DNA of 33,800 nt from Rhizobium sp. Q54. GTDB lineage: Bacteria; Pseudomonadota; Alphaproteobacteria; Rhizobiales; Aestuariivirgaceae. The translations under genes were made by a program, and so were the position numbers. The stretch lies in contig CAMDBX010000039.1 in assembly GCA_945889445.1 (NCBI GenBank), positions 1-33,800 of the forward strand. The letters are read 5' to 3'. The notes beneath the pieces are model-generated. The model was not told where the DNA came from and ran no database searches. It saw only the letters and a list, made by a program, of their open reading frames with translations. Within the stretch, counting starts at the first letter, position 1, and every line of letters starts with the position of its first letter. Below, piece by piece: positions 22,871-31,851 of the stretch.

Positions 22871-23205
22871 TGCCGATGCCCCTTCCTGGGCCTCGGTGCA
22901 TCATGCTGTCAGACGCCGGGCCCGGAGTGAGCAAAACCATCATCAGCGAAGGCAGCGCGGCAAGCCGCGGGGGAGAGGCCTGCGGCCCCTGCCGTTCGGT
23001 GGGTGAGTGCACGGGAGGTGTCGGCGGAGAGGGTCCTGGCGATAAATGGGGATAGTGAAAGAGCCTCCATGCCCCTGCGGCACATCAAGGCAACCAGCCA
23101 GTTCTCTGGCGCTCGTCGGTGGGGTGTGCCAGCGCGCGGCCAACCCGCGGACAGGCGCAAGGCCGGGACGACCTGTCCACCCTGTCATATATGAGAGATT
23201 GCAAG
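22871..23205. other. Intergenic region before the autotransporter
   Basis: About 335 bases of mixed composition with no credible coding frame. Some of it may be decayed sequence from the same event that removed arsC. No repeat or RNA gene was recognised. Confidence 0.4.
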
Positions 23206-23233
23206 TTTTTGACTCGATGCAATCGTTTATAGT
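23206..23233 (+). promoter_or_regulatory. Possible promoter of the autotransporter gene
   Basis: TATAGT (23228-23233) is a good -10 box. TTTTTG at 23206-23211 (16-base spacer) is the best-spaced -35; the better TTGACT at 23209 is only 13 bases away. The local AT-rich tract stands out from its surroundings. About 70 bases precede the likely start codon. Confidence 0.4.
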
Positions 23234-23302
23234 ATCGGCTTTGGGGTGATTCAACCAGCAAGAGGCGGGGTTGGACCGACGTTACAATACGGGTGGGCTG
23301 AA

Positions 23303-26173
23303 ATGTCTGACGTGCCTATGTCCCTGTTCTCAAGGGCTTTCTTTCTTGCAGCGATGTCTTCTGGCGTCAGCATCGGCGCCCTTGTTTCCCCGGTTCAGGC
23401 CGATTGCATCGCCAGCGGCAACACCACCACGTGCAACACGGCGACACCCAACCCCTATACCTCCCGGGTCGGAGCAGGCAACAGCGTGGCTGGTGACAAC
23501 CAGACCGTCACCGTCGAGGCGGGTGCGTCCATCTCGTCGGGCAACGACACGGCAATCAGCCTTCGCGACAACGCCAACATCACGGTTGACGGCACGGTGC
23601 AGAATTCCTCCACCAATGCCTCCGGCGGCTACAACACTGGCGGCAACACCATCGAGTTCCGCAACAATGGAACGCTCACCATCGGCAGTGGCGGCGCGGT
23701 TCTGTCAAACGGCTCACAGGTCTCGGCCGAGGCCATCAATGTGCAGGGCAGCGGCAACACCATCACCAACAATGGCCGCGTCAATGCCGTCAGGGGCGCC
23801 GCCATCTGGTCGCAGCGGGCAGGCACGCTCACCGTCGTCAACAACGGCACCATTTCGACGGGCCCTCTCGACAATCCGAACCGCACCGCCACGGTGATCG
23901 GTGGCAACACCAACGCCGGCATCGACTTCACCAACCGTGGCGCGGTCTATGGCAGCCTCAACCTCGGCAGCGGCACCGACACGTTGCGCCTTTACACCGG
24001 CTCTCTCATCACCGGCAACTTCTCGGGCGCCGGCGGGGTCGATTCCATCTATCTCAACGGCGCGGGGTCTGACTCGCTGGCCGGCAACATGACCGGCTTC
24101 GAGTATCTCTACAAGCAAGACCCAGGAAGCTGGGAACTGACCGGCTCGATCACCGGCCTCATCGCTGCCAATGTGCAGGCCGGCACGCTCATCTTGTCGG
24201 GTGACAACTCGGGCTTCACCGGCACCACGACGGTCGACAGCGGCGCCACGCTGCAGGGCCGTGCGCAGAGCCTCCCGACGGCAATCACCAACAGCGGGCT
24301 GGTTCGCTTCGATCAACCCGACACCGGCACCTATTCGGGTGCGATCAGCGGTTCGGGCAGTGTCGAGAAAGCGGGCATTGGCGTCGTAACCCTGACATCC
24401 TCACTGGCCTACATCGGCTCAACGACTGTCAGCGCAGGCACGCTCATTCTCGAGGGCAATAATTCCGGCTACGCCGGTGCAACCTCGGTGAGCAGCGGCG
24501 CAACGCTGCAGGGTGACGCATTGAGCTTGCCGAATGGCATCGCCAACGACGGGCTGGTGCGCTTCGTACAGCAGGGTGAAGGCCTCTACTCCGGGGTCAT
24601 CAGCGGCGCGGGCGACATGGAAAAGACAGGCAACGGCACGCTCACCCTCGTGTCGTCGCAGACCTACACCGGCGCCACCAAGGTCGCGGAGGGCACGCTC
24701 GTCCTGCTCGGCAACATCACGTCCCCCACGTCCATCGAACCGGGGGCGACGCTGCACGGCATCGGTACCATCACCGGCCTCGTCACCAATGCCGGCACCA
24801 TCGCGCCGGGCACGCCGAACGACATCGGCACGCTCACCATCCAGGGCAACTACATTGGCAACGGCGGCATCCTCCAGACCCAAGTCGGCGGTACGCCAGG
24901 GGCCCCGGTGGCCAGCGTGCTGCGCATTTCCGGCGCTGGCAACACGGCGAGCGGCAGCACCGGCATCACCGCGATTGACCGCGGTGGCCTCGGCGAACCC
25001 ACCACAGGTGACGGCATCCTGGTCGTTCAGGCCGCAGATGGCGCCACCACGGGCGCCACTGCTTTCGCGCTGGCTGATCGCGTGGCGGGCGGTGCCTATG
25101 AATACCATCTGGTGCGCGGTGCCAGCGCTGGCAACCAGCAGAACTGGTATCTCACCACCTACGTCGAGCCGCCGGTGCCGCCCGAACCGGAGCCCGTGCC
25201 GCCGGATCCCGACTTCCGCGTCGAAACGTCGAACTACCCGGCCCTTCCGGCGCTGCAGCGGCTCTACACCTATGCGTTGGTCGATACGCTGGAGCAGCGC
25301 CGCGGTGCACTCGGTACGCTGGCGGCACTCGGCTCCGTGGATGATTCCGCCTTGTGGGGACGCGCCGGCGGCAGCTTCGGCGAAACCGATGGCTCAGGCG
25401 CCGATGGCATCGACATGTCCTATGATCTTGGGTTCCTGCAGGCCGGTGTTGATGCCGTCACCGCCAGCGATGGCAATGGCGGCCGCGTCGACGCGGGCGT
25501 GTTCCTTGGCATCGGCACCTCCACCACCGATACCTCGACCCCGGCCAACGGCAACACGGGCGACGCCGCTTTCAATGCCTATTCGGTGGGTCTCTATGGC
25601 ACTTGGCTCGCGACCAGCGGATTCTATGCCGACACGTTGCTGCAGGCTACGCGCTTCACCGACGCCGACGCCCATTCCTCGGGCAACGCGTCGATCGCCA
25701 CCAGCGGTTGGAGCCAGTCACTGTCGCTCGAAACGGGGTACCGGGTGGGGCTCGGCGACAGCCTGTCGCTCACCCCGCAGGGCCAGATCATCGCCGAGAA
25801 CTTCACCCTCGACGGAACGTCCGATGAATACGGTAACGTTTCCTTCGACAACGGTTTTGCCGCGCGCGGCCGCCTGGGCCTCGAACTGGCGTCGAACTTC
25901 GACGGTCTTGGCATGCGAACCGACCTGACGCTGCGCGCTAATGTCTGGCACGTCTTCGCCGACAATCCGGAAACCGCCTTCAGCTCGCTCGAGGGCAGCG
26001 ATGCGGTCAGCTTCGTTGCCGACTTCGGCACCACCTGGCTGGCGCTCGACGCGGGCATCTCCACCGCCGTCACCGAGCGCGCGAGCCTGTTCGCCAATGC
26101 CGGTTATGAGTATGGCTGCGGCGACAGCAGGCAGGCCGGCACGGGCCGCCTGGGCTTCACCGTCAACTGGTGA
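23303..26173 (+). CDS. Autotransporter (type Va) with tandem passenger repeats
   Basis: A 956-residue protein: N-terminal signal sequence (FFLAAMSSGVSIGALVSPVQA), a Gly/Asn/Thr/Ser-rich beta-helical passenger, a proline-rich linker (PPVPPEPEPVPPDPD, about residues 621-640) and a C-terminal autotransporter beta-barrel (about 680-956, from SALWGRAGGSFGET), ending in a strand closing with VNW; a terminal aromatic is typical for barrel assembly. The passenger contains autotransporter-associated beta-strand repeats: GTLILSGDNSGFTG, GTLILEGNNSGYAG and GTLVLLGN start at exactly 85-codon intervals (24182, 24437, 24692). Function is probably adhesion or surface display; no protease triad is seen. ATG 23303 has GGGTGGG upstream; ATG 23318 is possible. 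Confidence 0.9.
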   Translation: MSDVPMSLFSRAFFLAAMSSGVSIGALVSPVQADCIASGNTTTCNTATPNPYTSRVGAGNSVAGDNQTVTVEAGASISSGNDTAISLRDNANITVDGTVQNSSTNASGGYNTGGNTIEFRNNGTLTIGSGGAVLSNGSQVSAEAINVQGSGNTITNNGRVNAVRGAAIWSQRAGTLTVVNNGTISTGPLDNPNRTATVIGGNTNAGIDFTNRGAVYGSLNLGSGTDTLRLYTGSLITGNFSGAGGVDSIYLNGAGSDSLAGNMTGFEYLYKQDPGSWELTGSITGLIAANVQAGTLILSGDNSGFTGTTTVDSGATLQGRAQSLPTAITNSGLVRFDQPDTGTYSGAISGSGSVEKAGIGVVTLTSSLAYIGSTTVSAGTLILEGNNSGYAGATSVSSGATLQGDALSLPNGIANDGLVRFVQQGEGLYSGVISGAGDMEKTGNGTLTLVSSQTYTGATKVAEGTLVLLGNITSPTSIEPGATLHGIGTITGLVTNAGTIAPGTPNDIGTLTIQGNYIGNGGILQTQVGGTPGAPVASVLRISGAGNTASGSTGITAIDRGGLGEPTTGDGILVVQAADGATTGATAFALADRVAGGAYEYHLVRGASAGNQQNWYLTTYVEPPVPPEPEPVPPDPDFRVETSNYPALPALQRLYTYALVDTLEQRRGALGTLAALGSVDDSALWGRAGGSFGETDGSGADGIDMSYDLGFLQAGVDAVTASDGNGGRVDAGVFLGIGTSTTDTSTPANGNTGDAAFNAYSVGLYGTWLATSGFYADTLLQATRFTDADAHSSGNASIATSGWSQSLSLETGYRVGLGDSLSLTPQGQIIAENFTLDGTSDEYGNVSFDNGFAARGRLGLELASNFDGLGMRTDLTLRANVWHVFADNPETAFSSLEGSDAVSFVADFGTTWLALDAGISTAVTERASLFANAGYEYGCGDSRQAGTGRLGFTVNW

Positions 26174-26185
26174 GACCTTCGTGGT

Positions 26186-26710
26186 TCACGGGTTGACGAA
26201 ATCCCCGCATTTCGGCGCGGGCTCGTTGCCCCACGGCATCACCGGCACGGTGGAGGTGGAGTTCTGCGGCGAGCCCTCGATCAGCCTGTCGGTATAGGAC
26301 AGGTAGACCAGCACGTTGCGGTTGGGGTCGCAGCCGCGCACGATCTGCATCTTCTTCCAGAACAGCGAGCGGCGCTCGCGATAGATGTCGTCGCCCTGTG
26401 AGAACTTGGCGGTGATCTTGATCGGTCCCACCTGGCGGCAGGCGATGGAGGTCACCGAGCTCTCGTCGGCAAACCCGGCCCAGCCCTTCCAGCCGCCCAC
26501 TTGCGGCATGGTGAAATAGCAGGCCACGCCTTGCACAACCGGGTCGTCGATCACGAAGGTGTCAAGCGTGGCGTTGGGCGACAGCATCCGCCACACCGTT
26601 GTCTTCTGGAAAATCATCTGCGGGTCGTCCGCCAGTTCCTGGGCGAGGGCGGGCACGGTCAACCCCAGAACCACCATCAAGGCTGCAAAAAGCTGCAAAT
26701 TCTTCATCAT
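26186..26710 (-). CDS. creA: CreA family protein
   Basis: A 174-residue exported protein with signal peptide (LQLFAALMVVLGLTVPALA). The mature part has the CreA blocks FVIDDPVVQGVACYFT, ESSVTSIACRQVGPI, and FWKKMQIVRGCDPNRNVLVY followed by SYTDRLIEGSPQNS; the paired cysteines in ACYF and ACRQ are conserved. Function unknown; in E. coli creA precedes the creBCD signalling genes, none of which are here. GGAGGG precedes two adjacent ATGs (26710, 26707). It converges on the autotransporter with 12 bases between stops and lies 50 bases downstream of the cystathionine beta-lyase start region on the opposite side. Confidence 0.88.
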   Translation of the reverse strand: MMKNLQLFAALMVVLGLTVPALAQELADDPQMIFQKTTVWRMLSPNATLDTFVIDDPVVQGVACYFTMPQVGGWKGWAGFADESSVTSIACRQVGPIKITAKFSQGDDIYRERRSLFWKKMQIVRGCDPNRNVLVYLSYTDRLIEGSPQNSTSTVPVMPWGNEPAPKCGDFVNP

Positions 26711-26760
26711 AGAACCCTCCGAACCATCGTTTCCCCTAGATAGGAAGGAAATCCGCAATT

Positions 26761-27939
26761 TCAAGAGGCGGAATTCAGTGCATTGAAGCCTTCCGTCAGG
26801 TCGGCCTTGAGGTCATCCGGGCTTTCCAGCCCGATGTGGAAGCGCAGCGAATAGCCCTCCGGCTGCCAGCGCGTCGCCGTGCGGTGCGGCTTGAACGGCA
26901 CCACCAGGCTCTCGAAGCCACCCCAGCTGTAGCCCATGCCGAACAGCGTCAGCTGGTCGAGGAAGGCCGCCGTGGCCGTCTCCGAACAGGGCTTCAGCAC
27001 AACTGAAAACAGACCGCTGGCCCCGCGGAAGTCGCGCTTCCACATTTCATGGCCCGGCGCATTGGTCAGCGCCGGGTAGAGGACGGTGTCCACCTCGGCG
27101 CGCCCGCGCAGCCACTCCGCCACGTTCATGGCGTTCTTCATGTGCCGCTCGAGGCGCACGTCGAGGGTGTGGATGCCGCGCAGCGTCAGGTACATGTCGT
27201 CGGGCCCGGCGAACTGGCCCATCTCCTCATAGGCGTGCCGGAACGGCTCCCACGTGTCCTTGCTGCAGGTCACCGTGCCCATCATCGCGTCCGAATGACC
27301 GACGAGATATTTGGTTGCTGCCTGAATCGAAATGTCAGCGCCATGCTCGAAGGCCTTGAAATAGTGGCCGGCTCCCCAGGTGTTGTCGATGAACAGCAGG
27401 GCACCTGCCTTGTGCACCGCCTCGGCCATGGCCGGAATGTCCTGCACTTCCATGGTCTGGGAGCCCGGGGATTCCGTGTAGACCACGCGGGTGTTGGGAC
27501 GGATCAGCGCCGCGATGCCGCGGCCGATGAGCGGATCGTAATAGGTGGTCTCGACGCCCAGTCCCTTCAGCAACCCGTCGCAGAACTGGCGTGCCGGCTG
27601 GTAGACGGTGTCCACCATCAGCAGGTGGTCGCCCGCCTTCAGGAAGGCGAGCAGCGCGGTTGAAATGGCGGCAAGGCCAGATGGCAGCATCTTGGCATTG
27701 TGCCCGCCCTCGACCAGCGCCACGGCTTCCTCCACCGCACGCGAGGTCGGCGTGCCGCGCCGGCCATAGGTATAGGTCTGCGTGCGGTCCTTGAGGGTCT
27801 TGGTATCGGGGAACATCACGGTCGAGCCGTGGTAGACGGCCGGGTTGACGAAGCCGTGCTCGGCATAGTCGCGGCCCGCCGCAACAAGGCGGGTTTCGGG
27901 GGAAAGGGCTGAAAGATCGGGTTTGGATTTCGACATCAT
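26761..27939 (-). CDS. metC: Cystathionine beta-lyase
   Basis: A 392-residue PLP enzyme splitting cystathionine into homocysteine, pyruvate and ammonia in methionine synthesis. The Cys/Met-metabolism fold is clear: YTYGRRGTPTSRAVEEAVA, LPSGLAAISTALLAFLKAGD, VYTESPGSQTMEVQDI, FIDNTWGAGHYFKAF and the PLP lysine near residue 210 in QAATKYLVGHSD. The tail GMGYSWGGFESLV is typical of MetC rather than of cystathionine gamma-synthase. Start: tandem ATGs at 27939 and 27936 with only a weak ribosome binding site. It fits metabolically with hom at 1243 but is not linked to it. Confidence 0.92.
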   Translation of the reverse strand: MMSKSKPDLSALSPETRLVAAGRDYAEHGFVNPAVYHGSTVMFPDTKTLKDRTQTYTYGRRGTPTSRAVEEAVALVEGGHNAKMLPSGLAAISTALLAFLKAGDHLLMVDTVYQPARQFCDGLLKGLGVETTYYDPLIGRGIAALIRPNTRVVYTESPGSQTMEVQDIPAMAEAVHKAGALLFIDNTWGAGHYFKAFEHGADISIQAATKYLVGHSDAMMGTVTCSKDTWEPFRHAYEEMGQFAGPDDMYLTLRGIHTLDVRLERHMKNAMNVAEWLRGRAEVDTVLYPALTNAPGHEMWKRDFRGASGLFSVVLKPCSETATAAFLDQLTLFGMGYSWGGFESLVVPFKPHRTATRWQPEGYSLRFHIGLESPDDLKADLTEGFNALNSAS

Positions 27940-28014
27940 CACACGCCAATGTTAGGCTTGAGGGGCTAGCATGCGGAAGGGGTCGGGAAAACCCCTTGCC
28001 GCCGAAGGGAAGCC

Positions 28015-28233
28015 ATGTCGCCGCTCGCCACCGTCATCATGAAAGTCCTGCGCTGGGGCGTGCTGGGCATGGCCGGGTTCCTGTGCCTCGTTCTGGTCCT
28101 CGAGGCGTGGAAGCACGGCTGGGACCCGGCCGCCCTCAATTGGGGCTTCATGGCCGTCGTCGGGCTGCTGGCCGTGGGCGCCCTGTGGCTCGCCCGCTCC
28201 ATCGGTCGGGAACTGGCAAAGCACGGGTCTTGA
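28015..28233 (+). CDS. Small two-helix membrane protein
   Basis: A 72-residue protein with two membrane segments ([17 protein letters not shown] and [19 protein letters not shown]) and a basic C-terminus. GAAGGGA precedes the ATG at a good distance. No family recognised. It precedes gatB by 49 bases on the same strand and probably shares its transcript, although no functional link is apparent. Confidence 0.7.
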   Translation: MSPLATVIMKVLRWGVLGMAGFLCLVLVLEAWKHGWDPAALNWGFMAVVGLLAVGALWLARSIGRELAKHGS

Positions 28234-28282
28234 ACCCGGGCTCCCGAGTGGCTACCAAGGCGCCAATCCTGAGGTGAGAAGC

Positions 28283-29761
28283 ATGTTGGAATCCGCAAAG
28301 CGCGTGGCCGAGAAGAAGGACTGGATCAAGGGAGCGACCGGGGACTGGGAAATCGTCCTGGGCCTCGAGGTCCATGCCCAGGTGCTGGCCAAGTCCAAGC
28401 TGTTCTCGGGTGCTTCCGCCGAATTCGGCGGCGCGCCCAACGACCACGTCTCGCTGGTCGATGCAGCCATGCCTGGCATGCTGCCCGTCATCAATGAATT
28501 CTGCGTCGAGCAGGCGGTGCGTACGGGCCTCGGCCTCAAGGCCCAGATCAACAAGCGCTCGGTGTTCGACCGCAAGAACTATTTCTACCCGGACCTGCCG
28601 CAGGGCTACCAGATCTCGCAGTACAAGCAGCCGGTGGTGGGCGAGGGCTCCGTTCACGTGGACGTTGATGGCCGCGCCGTCGAGGTCGGCATCGAGCGCC
28701 TCCACCTCGAGCAGGACGCCGGCAAGTCGCTCCACGACCAGCACCCCAACATGAGCTTCGTCGACCTCAACCGCTCGGGCTGCGCCCTCATGGAGATCGT
28801 GTCGAAGCCCGACATGCGCTCGGCCGACGAGGCCAAGGCCTATGTGACGAAGCTCCGCCAGATCATGCGCTATCTCGACACCTGTGACGGCAACATGGAG
28901 CAGGGATCGCTCCGCGCTGACGTCAACGTCTCGGTCCGCCGCCCGGGCGGCGAATTCGGCACCCGCTGCGAAATCAAGAACGTGAACTCGATCCGCTTCA
29001 TGGGCCAGGCCATCGAATACGAGGCGCGCCGCCAGATCGGCATCCTCGAGGACGGCGGCACCATCGACCAGGAGACCCGTCTGTTCGACGCGAGGAAGGG
29101 CGAGACCCGCTCCATGCGCTCCAAGGAAGAGGCGCATGACTACCGCTACTTCCCCGACCCGGACCTGCTGCCGCTGGAAATCGAGGACGCCTTCATCGGC
29201 CACATCAAGGCAACGCTGCCCGAACTCCCCGACGAGAAGATCGCCCGCTTCATCAGGGACTATGGCCTCTCGGCCTATGACGCCCAGGTGCTGACCTCGG
29301 AACGGGCGTCTGCCGACTTCTTCGAGCAGGTGGCAAAGGGCCGCGACGGCAAGGCCGCCGCCAACTGGGTCATCAACGAACTGTTCGGCCGCCTGAACAA
29401 GGAGGGCAAGACCGTTGAAACAACTCCGGTTTCCGCCGCCCAGCTGGGCGAGATCGTCGACCTGATCGCCGCCGGCACGATTTCCGGCAAGATCGCCAAG
29501 GACGTGTTCGAGATCGTCTGGACCGAAGGAGGCTCCCCCGCCCAGGTCGTCGAGAGCCGCGGCATGAAGCAGGTGACCGACACCGGGGCCATCGAGAAGG
29601 CGGTGGACGAGATCATCGCCGCCAACCCGGACAAGGTGGAACAGGTGAAGGCCAAGCCCACCATGCTGGGCTGGTTCGTCGGCCAGGTTATGAAGACCAC
29701 CGGTGGCAAGGCCAATCCGCAGGCGGTCAGTGACCTCCTGAAGGCCAAACTGGGCATCTGA
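28283..29761 (+). CDS. gatB: Aspartyl/glutamyl-tRNA amidotransferase subunit B
   Basis: A 492-residue subunit of the GatCAB complex, which converts Glu-tRNA-Gln (and Asp-tRNA-Asn) to the amidated form. GatB holds the kinase-type active site and the tRNA-binding tail. Visible: [20 protein letters not shown] at the start, [14 protein letters not shown], the signature [33 protein letters not shown], and the C-terminal YqeY-like helical domain ([13 protein letters not shown] ... GWFVGQVMK). Complete. ATG 28283 is preceded by GAGGTGAG. gatA and gatC are not in the window. A terminator follows at 29772. Presence implies no, or insufficient, glutaminyl-tRNA synthetase, as usual in alphaproteobacteria. 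Confidence 0.96.
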   Translation: MLESAKRVAEKKDWIKGATGDWEIVLGLEVHAQVLAKSKLFSGASAEFGGAPNDHVSLVDAAMPGMLPVINEFCVEQAVRTGLGLKAQINKRSVFDRKNYFYPDLPQGYQISQYKQPVVGEGSVHVDVDGRAVEVGIERLHLEQDAGKSLHDQHPNMSFVDLNRSGCALMEIVSKPDMRSADEAKAYVTKLRQIMRYLDTCDGNMEQGSLRADVNVSVRRPGGEFGTRCEIKNVNSIRFMGQAIEYEARRQIGILEDGGTIDQETRLFDARKGETRSMRSKEEAHDYRYFPDPDLLPLEIEDAFIGHIKATLPELPDEKIARFIRDYGLSAYDAQVLTSERASADFFEQVAKGRDGKAAANWVINELFGRLNKEGKTVETTPVSAAQLGEIVDLIAAGTISGKIAKDVFEIVWTEGGSPAQVVESRGMKQVTDTGAIEKAVDEIIAANPDKVEQVKAKPTMLGWFVGQVMKTTGGKANPQAVSDLLKAKLGI

Positions 29762-29771
29762 CGCCGATTTT

Positions 29772-29810
29772 ACGTTGAGTCACTGCGAAAACAATGACTT
29801 GACGTGTTTT
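29772..29810 (+). terminator. Rho-independent terminator of gatB
   Basis: ACGTTGAGTCA (29772-29782) pairs with TGACTTGACGT (29795-29805) over 11 positions including two G-U pairs; the loop has 12 bases and GTTTT follows directly. It starts 11 bases after the gatB stop. Confidence 0.8.
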
Positions 29811-29907
29811 GTTCAATCAAAGCATGAGCCATGGCGCGGCTCCGGGTTGGTGAAAGCACCCGTTTTCGCCGCCAGTTTTGCTTTTTCAATCAGGTGTTTA
29901 GTTTCGG

Positions 29908-29937
29908 TTTTCCTTTCCTGAACTTCTCCGCTATAGT
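29908..29937 (+). promoter_or_regulatory. Possible promoter of the GST gene
   Basis: TATAGT at 29932-29937 is a good -10 box; the matching -35 (TTTTCC or TTTCCT, 17-18 bases upstream) is weak. The site is 45 bases before the start codon and after the gatB terminator, so an independent promoter is expected here. Confidence 0.4.
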
Positions 29938-29981
29938 CCGTACCCGGAGTTTTATTGCGTAGGGTCTGGGAGGACTTATCG

Positions 29982-30764
29982 ATGGCAAAGACAGCCAAAA
30001 AGGCTGCGAAGAAGCCTGAGCCGAAGAAGGCCGTGGCGAAGAAGCCGGCCGTAAAGGCCAAGCCCGTGCCGGCCAAGAAGCCGCCCGCCAAGAAGCCCGC
30101 TGCCGCGTCCGGTTCGTCAACGGGGCCGGTCAACAAGGAACGCTTCACGCTTTACGGCATGCTCGGCTCTGGCCCGACCTACACGGTGGGTCTCATGCTG
30201 ACGTTGTGCAAGCATCCCTTCTCCTATTTTCACGTGAACCTGCGCGAAGGCCAGCACAAGCAGCCTGACTATCTGGTCAAGAACCGTTACGGCCAGGTGC
30301 CCGCCCTCCGCGATGGTCAGGTCTATTATGTGCAGTCGGCCGCCATCCTCCAGCATCTCGCCGAGCAGCTGCACAAGTTCGACGGCAAGACCGACGTCGA
30401 GAAGAACCGCATCCGCGAGTGGATGTTCTGGCAGTGGGACAAGCTTGCCGTGCCGGTGTTCCGGCTGCGCGCCCGCGCCCGCGGCCTCCGGCAGTTCGGC
30501 GACGAGGTGCGTGTCATGTACGACACCGAGGCCAAGGCCGCACTCGCAGCCCTTGAGAATGAGCTGGCCAAGTCCGAATGGATCGCCGCCAAGCGCCCGA
30601 CCGTCGCGGACGTCGGCGTCTATGGCGTGCTGCGCTACATCGCCGAAGCCAGCATCGACCTCACGCCATACCCCAACGTTTCCGCGTGGAAGAAACGCTT
30701 TGAGGCGCTTCCCGGCTTTGGTACACCGGAGCAGATCCTGCCGATGGAGAGCAGGCTCCTCTGA
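29982..30764 (+). CDS. Glutathione S-transferase with histone H1-like N-terminal tail
   Basis: A 260-residue protein. Residues 2-46 are a low-complexity Lys/Ala/Pro tail with repeated AKKP/AKKA units, like the C-terminal tail of histone H1 or AlgP-type proteins. Residues about 55-260 form a GST: thioredoxin-like domain (FTLYGMLGSGPTYTVGLML, NRYGQVPALRDG with cis-Pro, VQSAAILQHLAE with the glutathione-binding Gln-Ser) and a helical C-terminal domain (KRPTVADVGVYGVLRYI with the capping Asp). The tail may bind DNA or RNA, or another polyanion; this combination is unusual. GGGAGG precedes ATG 29982 and the tail follows directly, so it is translated rather than an artefact of the start. The downstream EEP gene is 20 bases away and probably co-transcribed. 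Confidence 0.88.
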   Translation: MAKTAKKAAKKPEPKKAVAKKPAVKAKPVPAKKPPAKKPAAASGSSTGPVNKERFTLYGMLGSGPTYTVGLMLTLCKHPFSYFHVNLREGQHKQPDYLVKNRYGQVPALRDGQVYYVQSAAILQHLAEQLHKFDGKTDVEKNRIREWMFWQWDKLAVPVFRLRARARGLRQFGDEVRVMYDTEAKAALAALENELAKSEWIAAKRPTVADVGVYGVLRYIAEASIDLTPYPNVSAWKKRFEALPGFGTPEQILPMESRLL

Positions 30765-30784
30765 TCCCACTGCTGGAGTAGCTC

Positions 30785-31789
30785 TTGATCGAACCGGCTG
30801 ATAGTCTGTCCCAGACGCCAGAGCAGCCGGAGGAGGAGGCACCGCGTAAAAAGCGCAAGCCCTCCGGCGGGTTTGAATGCAAGCTTGGCCTGCTGATCGG
30901 ACTGTGCGGCCTCGCCGCATCGCGCCTCGGGCGACTGTGGATCGCCTTCGACGTCTTCTCGCAGTTCACGTTGCAGTTCGCGGTGATCACGGTAGCCTTC
31001 CTGATCGGCTGGGCCATGCCACGCGCCAAGCTGCTGAGCGCCCTCGTGGTACTGGTGCTCGGCATCGTGGCGATCGGCGCATGGCCCCATCTCGCCAGCC
31101 GCGAGGCGCGGGTGCTGGCCACGGCACAGCCTGGCGAGCGGGCCCTCAAGGTCGCCAGCTTCAACACGCTGTGGGTGAACCAGAATGCCGATGCGGTGAA
31201 GGCCGAAGTCGAACGGCTCGATGCGGACATCATTGTTCTTATCGAGATAGGCCCGCCGAAGCGCCGCATCCTTGCCGATCTGAAGGGGCGCTACCCGCAC
31301 CAGTTCCATTGCTTCACGGTGGACTATTGCAATACCGTGGTGCTCTCGAAGCTGCCTTTTGCCGACACAGAGTCGCGCGGGCCGGGGGCAGGACCGCCCT
31401 ACATCCGGGTCAGGCTGGGGCCGGAGGCAGGCGGCCTCACGGTATACGGCGTGCACACCATCCGCTTTCCGCATTCACGGGCGCAGTTCCGGCAGGTGAC
31501 GGAGCTTGCCAGGCTGATCGAGCGCACGCCGGGCCCGCGGCTGGTGATGGGCGATTTCAATGCGACGCCGTTCTCGCGCATCCTCGCCGTGCTGCAGGAC
31601 AGCGCCAACCTCAGGCGCCTCACCAACTTGCCGAGCTGGCCGTCCCACGTCAGCCTGCCGCAGATCGCCATCGACCACATCTTCGTCTCGCCCGGCATCC
31701 GCCAGCTCGAGGCCGAGCAGATCGGCGAACCGGCCGGATCGGACCATTACCCGGTGACGGTGCGCATCGCCGTTCCCGCCGGGCCATAG
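30785..31789 (+). CDS. Membrane-anchored endonuclease/exonuclease/phosphatase-family protein
   Basis: A 334-residue protein with a charged cytoplasmic start (residues 1-28), about three membrane helices (LGLLIGLCGLAASRLG, FAVITVAFLIGWAM, LLSALVVLVLGIVAIG) and a periplasmic EEP domain from about residue 115. Catalytic motifs: VASFNTLW (Asn), LIEIG (Glu), YGVHTIRF (His), MGDFNATP (Asp, Asn), AIDHIFVS (Asp) and GSDHYPV (Asp-His). The fold covers nucleases, sphingomyelinases and phosphoinositide phosphatases; the substrate cannot be predicted, though periplasmic exposure suggests lipids or extracellular DNA. TTG 30785 has GGAG 6 bases upstream. Confidence 0.88.
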   Translation: MIEPADSLSQTPEQPEEEAPRKKRKPSGGFECKLGLLIGLCGLAASRLGRLWIAFDVFSQFTLQFAVITVAFLIGWAMPRAKLLSALVVLVLGIVAIGAWPHLASREARVLATAQPGERALKVASFNTLWVNQNADAVKAEVERLDADIIVLIEIGPPKRRILADLKGRYPHQFHCFTVDYCNTVVLSKLPFADTESRGPGAGPPYIRVRLGPEAGGLTVYGVHTIRFPHSRAQFRQVTELARLIERTPGPRLVMGDFNATPFSRILAVLQDSANLRRLTNLPSWPSHVSLPQIAIDHIFVSPGIRQLEAEQIGEPAGSDHYPVTVRIAVPAGP

Positions 31790-31801
31790 CCGCAAAAGAA
31801 A

Positions 31802-31821
31802 AGGGCCGGAAATACGGCCCT
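31802..31821 (-). terminator. Rho-independent terminator of the gene at 31852
   Basis: AGGGCCG (31802-31808) pairs with CGGCCCT (31815-31821) around a 6-base loop. On the minus strand TTTTCTTTT follows, so it ends transcription of the small secreted protein gene; on the plus strand it lacks a T-run but may also slow transcription after the EEP gene. Confidence 0.85.
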
Positions 31822-31851
31822 CGCGGTGGTGAATGGGGTGGGCGCCGCGCC

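Noticed and set aside
22434-23012. A 192-codon minus-strand frame over the end of the phosphoesterase gene and the arsC remnant
   Set aside because: It overlaps the phosphoesterase C-terminus and the antisense of the arsC remnant, and shows no domain.
26186-26710. Invasion-associated locus B (IalB) identity for the secreted protein
   Set aside because: Size and signal peptide are similar, but ACRQVGPI, VRGCDPNRNVLVY and LIEGSPQNS are CreA blocks.
28148-29203. A 351-codon minus-strand frame opposite gatB
   Set aside because: Antisense shadow of an unambiguous gatB.
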